Source of the DNA: JAIVHC01 sp049975505
GTDB taxonomy: Bacteria; Desulfobacterota; Desulfuromonadia; Desulfuromonadales; Desulfuromonadaceae
Length of the DNA stretch: 6,928 nucleotides
Direction of reading: 5' to 3'
Assembly: GCA_049975505.1 (NCBI GenBank)
Contig: JBNGCY010000097.1
Coordinates: 1-6,928 of the forward strand
Of this stretch, positions 1 to 4,862 are shown piece by piece. The notes under the pieces were generated by a model that saw only the letters and a program-made list of their open reading frames with translations, searched no databases and was not told the DNA's origin. The stretch's first letter is position 1. Each line of letters starts with the position of its first letter. The position numbers were made by a program, and so were the translations under genes.

Positions 1-29
1 GGAAGAATATGGCAATGATAGTCAATCAT
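1..29 (-). CDS. Start of a PHP-domain tyrosine-protein phosphatase (CpsB/YwqE type), partial, cut by the window edge
   Basis: Reading the minus strand from the ATG at 29-27 gives MIDYHCHIL, then a Pro codon begun by the last two bases. This matches the usual beginning of CpsB/CapC/YwqE phosphatases (MIDxHCHILPGxDDG), in which the H-x-H pair (residues 5 and 7 here) binds metal in the PHP active site. Those enzymes are manganese-dependent and dephosphorylate the tyrosine kinase that controls capsule or exopolysaccharide export. A ribosome binding site GAGGGG lies four bases upstream (34-39). Another ATG at 33-31 is out of frame and stops after three codons. Only nine residues are visible, so another PHP phosphoesterase such as a histidinol phosphatase is possible, but Cys between the histidines and ILP after them favour the CpsB group. 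Divergent from the small gene at 412. Confidence 0.6.
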
Positions 30-44
30 ACATCCCCTCGAACC

Positions 45-56
45 TGTAATTTTACA
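45..56. promoter_or_regulatory. Short perfect inverted repeat (possible operator) in the leader of the PHP gene
   Basis: TGTAATTTTACA is a 5-bp perfect inverted repeat around a TT centre. It lies between the presumed transcription start near 60 and the ribosome binding site at 34-39, where a bound repressor could block expression. AT-rich palindromes of this size occur by chance, so the role is inferred from position alone. Confidence 0.2.
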
Positions 57-66
57 ACCTGGATAG

Positions 67-94
67 AGCATATCAGGAGATTAGCAAATATCAA
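67..94 (-). promoter_or_regulatory. Candidate sigma70 promoter of the PHP phosphatase gene
   Basis: On the minus strand TTGATA (94-89) and TATGCT (72-67) are separated by 16 bases. The -35 box matches consensus at five of six positions, the -10 box at four of six. Transcription would begin near base 60, giving a leader of about 30 nt that includes the ribosome binding site. Identified by eye only. Confidence 0.35.
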
Positions 95-125
95 AATTAA
101 ACAGGAGCGCCACAGCTATCCGGCG

Positions 126-170
126 AGGTAACACCAAAAAACTCTGCATGAAAGCAAATCATTGTTACCT
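126..170. repeat. Spaced inverted repeat AGGTAACA...TGTTACCT with a further TTACCT copy
   Basis: AGGTAACA at 126-133 and TGTTACCT at 163-170 are perfect 8-base complements separated by 29 bases. A further TTACCT follows at 177-182, twelve bases after the one at 165-170. The cluster lies in the middle of the divergent intergenic region between the PHP gene and the small gene at 412, where a regulator of both genes would bind. It could also fold as an RNA stem, but the long A-rich loop and lack of a T tract make a terminator unlikely. Confidence 0.3.
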
Positions 171-279
171 TCATATTTACCTGTCGGTTTTTCTTACATT
201 CACAAAAGGGCGGCCTCGAGATGAGGACTGTACTGAACAATGTCTCAGATTTCACAGTACTTACGCGTCCAGTAATAAG

Positions 280-295
280 CGGTGTAGTTCTTGCA
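280..295 (+). promoter_or_regulatory. Possible sigma54 (-24/-12) promoter of the small gene at 412
   Basis: CGGTGTAGTTCTTGCA has the two defining features of a sigma54 promoter: GG (281-282) and GC (293-294) separated by exactly ten bases, with a perfect TTGCA in the -12 half. The -24 half otherwise departs from TGGCAC, so the match is weak. Transcription would start near 306, leaving a leader of about 105 nt. No better sigma70 promoter was seen for this gene. Confidence 0.25.
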
Positions 296-400
296 ACAGC
301 AGTAAAAATGTTTTCATGTTTTAAGACAACAGAGTTATCAATGGAGAGCCGGCCTGAAAGCCGAATTCTTGCAATTGTTCATCAAAAAGGGAGAATCGAG

Positions 401-405
401 AGGAG
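401..405 (+). promoter_or_regulatory. Ribosome binding site of the small gene at 412
   Basis: AGGAG lies six bases before the ATG at 412, inside the purine-rich run GAGAGGAGAGGG. It is the main reason for calling this short frame a real gene and for choosing this start. Confidence 0.7.
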
Positions 406-411
406 AGGGCC

Positions 412-612
412 ATGATTCACATACAGTATACCAACGGAGCTTATGATTACATAAAGCCCGCCGACCTGGATAATAAAATTTTATCCGGTGAGATCAGCAG
501 ATTCAAACGCTCTACGGGATGGGTTCGCGTCGGGCAGGATCAAATACGCCGTTTCGATTATTCAAAATGTTTTTACTTCGGTCCGGAAAAACGCCGTCAT
601 CAGTTCAACTAA
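412..612 (+). CDS. Small conserved protein resembling the GSU3473 family, function unknown
   Basis: A 66-residue soluble protein with a strong AGGAG ribosome binding site. It begins MIHIQYTNGAYDYIKPADLD, continues with a charged helix-like stretch and a KRSTGWVRVGQDQIRR segment (about residues 33-47), and ends YFGPEKRRHQFN. From memory this order (MIxVxYxxGxYDxVxxxxLDxLIxxGxIxxFxRSxGWVxxGxDxxR, then a GPERR-like tail) is that of the small GSU3473 family in Geobacter and relatives. No catalytic motif, membrane segment or signal peptide is seen, and no function is known to me. It stands alone, divergent from the PHP gene and convergent with the CPBP protease gene, with 45 bases between the two stop codons. 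Reality of the gene is fairly sure; the family name is moderately sure. Confidence 0.75.
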   Translation: MIHIQYTNGAYDYIKPADLDNKILSGEISRFKRSTGWVRVGQDQIRRFDYSKCFYFGPEKRRHQFN

Positions 613-657
613 AGTCGGAATATTTTACACTTTTAAAAAGATTCATAGGGGCTGCAA

Positions 658-1344
658 TCACCAGAAAATCCAGCGCCCAGATTGAAGCACATACACACCA
701 AGCGCGAGATTTGCCACCGCATGGCAAAGGATACACTGCATAATACTTCCGGTTTTATACACAACAAGATTAAACAGAGCACCAGCCATTATCCCTGCAA
801 GAACAAAATGATGCTCCAGACCGAACAGAACCGTTATGGCGAGAAACGAAAACCAGGTGAAGCGCCCTATCGCCACCTTCAGGAAATTCGCATCAATTAC
901 ATACCTGAGCAGAAATGAACGCCAGAACAACTCCTCCATAACCGGCACCACTATTACTGCACCGAAAAATCTGGCTCCAAGCATCGTGTTTTTTTGAATC
1001 CCCTCCCGATACACTTCGGGATTAAATCCCTGCGGAGTGCCCATGACGGCGAAATCCCAGTCCATATGGATCCACAGCCAGAAGATCACATAGCCAAGGA
1101 CAATACTGAACAGAGTCTGACGCCATCGGAGAAGATCGGTGACGCGGATTTCATAGTAGTGCCGCATCCACATCAGGAGCAGAAAGGCCACCACCCCAAT
1201 CCTGAAAAGATACGTGTAAAGCAGAACGTCTTTGTCAAAAGAAAACAACTCTGAAATCAGTGACGACCCTAAAAGCTCTTCAAAACCTATGAATGCCATA
1301 AAAACCGCAAAAGGAGCTATTCTGACCCATGCTGCTTTACTCAC
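658..1344 (-). CDS. Exosortase-associated CPBP-family glutamic-type intramembrane protease (CAAX protease related)
   Basis: A 228-residue integral membrane protein with about six to seven hydrophobic segments (roughly 8-27, 42-60, 77-95, 123-140, 163-180, 182-198, 203-222). All three CPBP motifs are present: EExxxR at E137, E138, R142 (within MEELFWRS); FxxxH at F174-H178 with a further His at 179; and HxxxN at H208-N212. The length and sequence (ELFWRSFLLRYVI, LFGLEHHFVLAGIMAG) fit the subgroup once called CAAX prenyl protease-related, found in genomes with exosortase/PEP-CTERM systems. That points to cleavage of a membrane or surface-sorted substrate; the substrate is unknown. The start is GTG at 1344, chosen because AGGAGG lies six bases upstream (1351-1356); the overlapping ATG at 1346-1344 is out of frame. 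It lies 86 bases downstream of the DUF6178-like gene on the same strand and is probably co-transcribed. No exosortase or PEP-CTERM protein is encoded in this window. Confidence 0.88.
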   Translation of the reverse strand: MSKAAWVRIAPFAVFMAFIGFEELLGSSLISELFSFDKDVLLYTYLFRIGVVAFLLLMWMRHYYEIRVTDLLRWRQTLFSIVLGYVIFWLWIHMDWDFAVMGTPQGFNPEVYREGIQKNTMLGARFFGAVIVVPVMEELFWRSFLLRYVIDANFLKVAIGRFTWFSFLAITVLFGLEHHFVLAGIMAGALFNLVVYKTGSIMQCILCHAVANLALGVYVLQSGRWIFW

Positions 1345-1350
1345 ATTGCT

Positions 1351-1356
1351 CCTCCT
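1351..1356 (-). promoter_or_regulatory. Ribosome binding site fixing the GTG start of the CPBP protease
   Basis: The minus strand reads AGGAGG six bases before the GTG at 1344. A second strong Shine-Dalgarno-like AGGAGGTG lies farther upstream (1379-1386) but is followed directly by a stop-like GTGTAA, and I find no frame that uses it. Confidence 0.6.
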
Positions 1357-1430
1357 GTGGTGTGTGACTGCGGGTTACACCTCCTGACACCTGCTTGATC
1401 AGTACAGGAATGTGTCCCGGAGGGTGTTCT

Positions 1431-3107
1431 TCAATTCAGACGGATGATCAATCCACCCACGTATTCCGGTTTGAGGTTTTCCGGCTTCAGGGCATAGAAT
1501 TCGTGCTCCCACAGGTCAAAACAGAATTCAACAAAACTGCCGCTTCCGGGCGCAATGGAGGTAAGCCACTCCCTGGTCTGATGGCGTAGATCGGCAAAAT
1601 TTGCCTCAGCATGCAGAGCCTGGTGCAGGGTTTCCAGTTCCGCCGCCGGAATCGGCTCTGGAGTGGGCTCGTGACCGAGTATTTTATTGGCCAACGCGGT
1701 TAGAAACAGCTCAGACAGGGTAACTTCACTCGCCTGCGGGGGTACACACCCTTCCAGATCGAGATCCTCAGGCGCAGGAATATTGAAAATACCGTTATCT
1801 CCAAACAGCGGCAGCAGGTTTTCAACCGTATCAAGTTCACTACTCACCGCCTTTACATCAGCGTAATTGCGAAACGGGCGCTCATCCGCGCGGGAGGTGG
1901 TTTCAACCCCTGAATAGAAGCGCGGCTTGGGCTGATCAAGGGCCGCTATCAGGGCTGCATCCGGCCCATCCAGATACGCCCCGGCCGGTGACTTCAACAC
2001 CACGCGAGCCCGGTGCTGCAGTGCCACGGTAAGATTGAATCCCAGACGATACAGCGTTTGCAGATAGACCTTTTCAAACATTTCAATCGCACGAGCCACA
2101 TCGCTGCCGGCAAGAAAACCCAGGGCGATATTGAGGTAGTTATACACATCCTCGAGCGACTCCTGCACCGCGAGGAGATCGCCTATATCCACTCTGTCGG
2201 CACTCATGGCGCGGTTGAGCAGATAGGTAAGCTCCTGATACAGAGAATCGTTCATGCACGCACCCATCACATCCGCGAGAAGATCACGCGGATGAGCCAC
2301 GGTCATAACAAATCCGGACAGAGGCATCCCGCTGTACTCAGGGGTGAATATCGCCTGATCCTTGATATATTCTGCCGGGTCAAACTTATCCGGATCCAGC
2401 CACGCCCGGAGTTTGAGCGCTTCGTGGGTTTCAATAAAACCGAAATCTGACAAGCGCGCATTGCGGTCCTGAAAAACCTCTTCTTCAAATACCATATCGG
2501 TCTCATGGCGGATGGTTTCCATCAATTGCAGATAGACACTCTGACGTTCGCTGAAGAGAAGCTCCAGCAGGGTTTCAAGCCATTTACCCTGCTCCGGATC
2601 ACGATATTCACACTCATAGAGCTGATCACGGCGCAGGCGTGGCTCTTCGAGCTCGTCATTATCCAGCGCTTCGAGACCGCGAACCACGCGCAACTGCTTT
2701 TTGAACAGCAACACCAGGGTTGCAAAATCCATTTCATCCATAAGACGCAAGGCATCATCTGAATCGAGCAGATGAAGCTGCTGCAGCCAGAAGGCGGCAT
2801 CATCCGGGTTCATGCTGTCATCGCACCAGCAGTCCATATCCACACACAGAGTAACCTGCACTCCGCTGGCCATACCCAGGAGTTCGAGCACATCAGACCT
2901 GCCCAGCTCTTTTACGAGCAGAAACATATCCTGCGGAGGCAGAGCCTGCACCAGAGCGCGGCTGTTTGTGCTTGCGAGAATCGCTTTGTATTTTTCCCGT
3001 CCGCTCAAGGAACGCAGGGTCTCAAGTTCTGTCTGGAGTATCGCGCTGCGCGGCTGTGATTTAACCGGATGCAGATGCTTTTTTTCAGATTTACGTTTAT
3101 GTTCCAT
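1431..3107 (-). CDS. Large soluble protein resembling DUF6178, function unknown
   Basis: A 558-residue, acidic, leucine-rich, helix-rich protein with a basic N-terminal tail (MEHKRKSEKKHLHPVK) and no signal peptide or clear membrane segment, so cytoplasmic. After the tail comes LRSLSGREKYKAILASTNSR and then helical units such as LVQALPPQDMFLLVKELGRSD (about residues 53-73) and a VDMDCW segment near 89-94. From memory this is the hallmark beginning of DUF6178 proteins of Geobacter and Desulfuromonas. The helical units recall MgtE N-terminal or HEAT-like repeats, but I see no enzyme motif. The C-terminal third has Pro/Glu-rich linkers and ends in an EHEFYALKPENLKPEYVGGL segment. The ATG at 3107 is preceded at nine bases by AAGGA. 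It is the first gene of a probable operon with the CPBP protease and has a long leader. The family assignment is recalled, not searched. Confidence 0.8.
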   Translation of the reverse strand: MEHKRKSEKKHLHPVKSQPRSAILQTELETLRSLSGREKYKAILASTNSRALVQALPPQDMFLLVKELGRSDVLELLGMASGVQVTLCVDMDCWCDDSMNPDDAAFWLQQLHLLDSDDALRLMDEMDFATLVLLFKKQLRVVRGLEALDNDELEEPRLRRDQLYECEYRDPEQGKWLETLLELLFSERQSVYLQLMETIRHETDMVFEEEVFQDRNARLSDFGFIETHEALKLRAWLDPDKFDPAEYIKDQAIFTPEYSGMPLSGFVMTVAHPRDLLADVMGACMNDSLYQELTYLLNRAMSADRVDIGDLLAVQESLEDVYNYLNIALGFLAGSDVARAIEMFEKVYLQTLYRLGFNLTVALQHRARVVLKSPAGAYLDGPDAALIAALDQPKPRFYSGVETTSRADERPFRNYADVKAVSSELDTVENLLPLFGDNGIFNIPAPEDLDLEGCVPPQASEVTLSELFLTALANKILGHEPTPEPIPAAELETLHQALHAEANFADLRHQTREWLTSIAPGSGSFVEFCFDLWEHEFYALKPENLKPEYVGGLIIRLN

Positions 3108-3170
3108 ACGTTTAAGTCCTTTTATTGATCAATGCTTTTACAAGAATGAGAATATCTATTCAATACTGCG

Positions 3171-3210
3171 CAGGAATGAGCCATGGCTCTATCACCTGGG
3201 TCTGTTCCTG
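3171..3210 (-). promoter_or_regulatory. Nested dyad in the leader of the DUF6178-like gene
   Basis: CAGGAA (3171-3176) pairs with TTCCTG (3205-3210) and encloses the perfect 12-base palindrome GAGCCATGGCTC (3178-3189). As RNA this could fold into a stem enclosing a second hairpin, well downstream of the promoter and about 65 bases before the ATG. There is no T tract, so it is not an intrinsic terminator. It matches no riboswitch class I know. Another palindrome, ATTGATCAAT (3124-3133), lies next to the ribosome binding site. Confidence 0.25.
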
Positions 3211-3250
3211 GTTAAGACGAATATTTATCAACACCGTTATCGCGCGTATT

Positions 3251-3261
3251 TGGTGTCACCA
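3251..3261. promoter_or_regulatory. Inverted repeat TGGTGTCACCA over the predicted transcription start (possible operator)
   Basis: Five perfectly paired bases on each side of a single central base, located just downstream of the -10 box at 3265-3270. Its position suits a repressor site; there is no family-specific match that I recognise. Confidence 0.25.
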
Positions 3262-3264
3262 GTA

Positions 3265-3293
3265 AGTGTAGATGGAAGCAGGGAGAGGTGCAA
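3265..3293 (-). promoter_or_regulatory. Sigma70-type promoter for the DUF6178-like gene and CPBP protease
   Basis: On the minus strand TTGCAC (3293-3288) and TACACT (3270-3265) are separated by the ideal 17 bases. The start of transcription would fall near 3258, giving a leader of about 150 nt before the ATG at 3107. A perfect inverted repeat TGGTG-T-CACCA (3251-3261) sits over the predicted start, where an operator could be. A weaker alternative closer to the gene is TTGAAT, 17 bases, TAAAAG. Confidence 0.45.
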
Positions 3294-3424
3294 GGGTAGA
3301 GATAGCTTTAATGATCGCACAGCACCGAATATGGCGCTGCAGAAGCATATCTTTATTTGAAAGTCACAGTTCAAGTAGGGCCTTGCAGCACCCATTTCAA
3401 AGGACACGACTGTTTGGGATCTGG

Positions 3425-3469
3425 GGCCGTCCATGGCCGTTCGACTGTCGCCATCCGTGGCGACAGACG
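3425..3469. repeat. BIME/REP-like double hairpin
   Basis: CTGTCGCCA (3445-3453) and TGGCGACAG (3458-3466) form a perfect 9-bp stem with a 4-base loop TCCG; after one A-A mismatch two more pairs extend it. Immediately beside it GGCC (3425-3428) and GGCC (3435-3438) bracket CCATGG, giving a second small hairpin. Two adjacent GC-rich stems with NGCCATNNATGGCN-like cores in an AT-richer intergenic region are typical of dispersed palindromic elements. No T tract follows on the minus strand, so a terminator for the permease gene is less likely, although the position after a stop codon would allow it. Confidence 0.5.
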
Positions 3470-3543
3470 CCCTTTCCGTGGGTACCACAAGCTCTCACCG
3501 GTAGTGGTGGTGAGTAGTTACTTTTGAAATTGACAGGCAAGTT

Positions 3544-4824
3544 TCAACTGGAATCTCTTTTCCCTGGGAATACAAGATGTTCCAGAATCAGGCACAAAAC
3601 CACCCCGACAACAAATCCATTCCCCAGCATGGGACGTAACAATGAAGGTATGGCATTGAACGCTTCGGCAGGAAGATAGGCGACACTTGTGCCGACCAGT
3701 AGTGCAAGTCCAACGCTCAGGCCGTGCTCATACCGCACTGTGGCACTCTGTTGATATACCACCAGCAGGCCGGTTGCCACCTGAGCACAGAGCACATACA
3801 GAAGAACGGTGCCGATCACCACGGCAGGAACAGAACTGAATACCGCAGTTAAACGGGGGGAAAAACCACACAGCAGCATGCCCACTCCGGCCGGAATCAG
3901 GGTCCAGCGTGAAGCACAGCGCGAAGCGGCTATTACTCCAGGGCTCATGGAGTAATTGACCGGACCCAGCACTCCGGCCAGAGCTGCAGCCATATTGGCC
4001 AGAGCGGTTACACTCATGCCACGTTGCAGACGTAGATCCATCCTGTCCGGTTTCAGCATCTGATCCAGAGCCTGGATGGAACCGATATCGTTGATCGCCA
4101 GCACCATGTAGCACACCAGAAACGCCGCTATCACCCCCGGATCAAACACAAATTCAAACCTGAGCTGCTCCAATGGAACTGAGAAGAACATCCCTTCAGG
4201 GGCGATTACGTCCACCGGTGACAACCATTTCCACCCCAGGGTTCCTCCGAGCATCGCCCAGATCACCAGAGTGCTCTTCCACATCCCGTGCAGGAAGGGT
4301 TGCAAGGCGAATAAAAGCAGCAGCATTCCCAACGTAAAGCCAAGACGGAGCGGCATCTCCTCGGGAGTAGCGGAGGCTAAAACCAGGTTACGAATAGTAG
4401 GAAGCAGAGTAAAGGCGATAAGAAGCAATACCACAGCTACAACCTGAGGAGTAAACAGACGCTGCAATGGGCTCATCATGCCTGAGATACTGACCAGAAA
4501 CATCAGAGCCGCCCCGACCAGCATCGCTCCGGGCACCGCCCCGGGGGGAGCAGAAGAGCTGGCCAGACTCCCGACCAGCAATACCGCCGCCGGCCCCAGA
4601 ATCAGGGGCAAGCGGTGTCCCCATATCACCTGTACCAGCTGCGCAGTTCCGGTTATCAGCAGCAGCACCTGCAGATAGATAACCCCATCGACATCCGGCT
4701 GGAGTGCAGTCATCACCTGCGCCAGAATCACCAGAGTGGGGACGCTGATGGCAAGCCACTGCAGTCCATAGAGGATCAGTTTTGGCAGACCGGGATAATC
4801 TTCGAGATTATAGTGCAGATTCAT
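3544..4824 (-). CDS. Divergent NCS2-family nucleobase (uracil/xanthine-type) permease
   Basis: A 426-residue membrane protein with about 12-14 hydrophobic segments, normal length for NCS2 (UraA/XanQ fold). Family marks are LPKLILYGLQWLAISVPTLV (13-32) at the first membrane helix, GHRLPLILGPAAVLLVG (69-85) at the half-helix TM3, and RGMSVTALANMAAALAGVLG (268-287) before the TM10 signature. The signature is altered: where XanQ has QNNGVIxxT, this protein has MSPGVIAAS (293-301), and the TM8 region reads AINDIGSIQA (243-252) with Asn and Ser where acidic substrate-binding residues are expected. Transport of a nucleobase by proton symport is the family role; the actual substrate is open. The start at 4824 has only a poor ribosome binding site, and the gap after the decarboxylase gene is 38 bases, which suggests one transcript and perhaps translational coupling. 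Confidence 0.85.
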   Translation of the reverse strand: MNLHYNLEDYPGLPKLILYGLQWLAISVPTLVILAQVMTALQPDVDGVIYLQVLLLITGTAQLVQVIWGHRLPLILGPAAVLLVGSLASSSAPPGAVPGAMLVGAALMFLVSISGMMSPLQRLFTPQVVAVVLLLIAFTLLPTIRNLVLASATPEEMPLRLGFTLGMLLLLFALQPFLHGMWKSTLVIWAMLGGTLGWKWLSPVDVIAPEGMFFSVPLEQLRFEFVFDPGVIAAFLVCYMVLAINDIGSIQALDQMLKPDRMDLRLQRGMSVTALANMAAALAGVLGPVNYSMSPGVIAASRCASRWTLIPAGVGMLLCGFSPRLTAVFSSVPAVVIGTVLLYVLCAQVATGLLVVYQQSATVRYEHGLSVGLALLVGTSVAYLPAEAFNAIPSLLRPMLGNGFVVGVVLCLILEHLVFPGKRDSS

Positions 4825-4862
4825 GCAGATATTCAGCTTTCATCCGCGCAGGGAAAAGGCAG

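Larger units (their letters stand above)
30..411. other. Divergent intergenic region without a convincing gene
   Basis: About 380 bases separate the divergent starts at 29 (minus) and 412 (plus). The stretch holds a sigma70-like promoter for the PHP gene, an inverted-repeat cluster in the middle and a weak sigma54-like element on the plus strand. Two short plus-strand frames (148-324 and 221-415) exist but lack ribosome binding sites and do not resemble proteins I know. No riboswitch or RNA gene was recognised. Confidence 0.6.
3108..3543. other. 436-base intergenic region: leader, promoter and hairpin-rich island
   Basis: The region lies between the end of the permease gene and the start of the DUF6178-like gene, both on the minus strand. 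From right to left it holds imperfect direct repeats around a hairpin-rich island (about 3357-3542), the promoter at 3265-3293 and a palindrome-rich leader. The open frame at 3237-3488 on the minus strand falls on the hairpins and is probably not a gene. No intrinsic terminator with a U tract was found for the permease gene. Confidence 0.55.

Noticed and set aside
148..324. 58-codon plus-strand frame beginning MKANHCYLHIY
   Set aside because: No ribosome binding site, Cys/Ser-rich chance-like composition, and it lies across the inverted-repeat cluster.
221..415. 64-codon plus-strand frame overlapping the small gene by ATGA
   Set aside because: No ribosome binding site before its ATG and no resemblance to a known protein. 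The 4-base overlap is suggestive, but the strong AGGAG before 412 lets the small gene start independently.
1377..1392. ACACCT direct repeat with 10-base spacing between the DUF6178-like and CPBP genes
   Set aside because: Too short to distinguish from chance, and no promoter boxes are arranged around it.
2812..3360. 182-codon plus-strand frame
   Set aside because: Most of it lies antisense to the DUF6178-like gene, whose reading frame is far better supported; its tail is intergenic.
3445..3466. Intrinsic terminator for the permease gene
   Set aside because: The stem is strong, but no T run follows on the minus strand; the double-hairpin structure fits a dispersed repeat better.
3237..3488. 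83-codon minus-strand frame in the intergenic region
   Set aside because: It runs through the paired hairpins and the promoter; its peptide (VATDGDSRTAMDG) is what such palindromes give when translated, and it has no good start.
3108..3543. c-di-GMP (GEMM) or xanthine riboswitch
   Set aside because: GEMM riboswitches are common in this group, but the conserved GACGCAAAGC-type core is absent, and the region is downstream, not upstream, of the permease.
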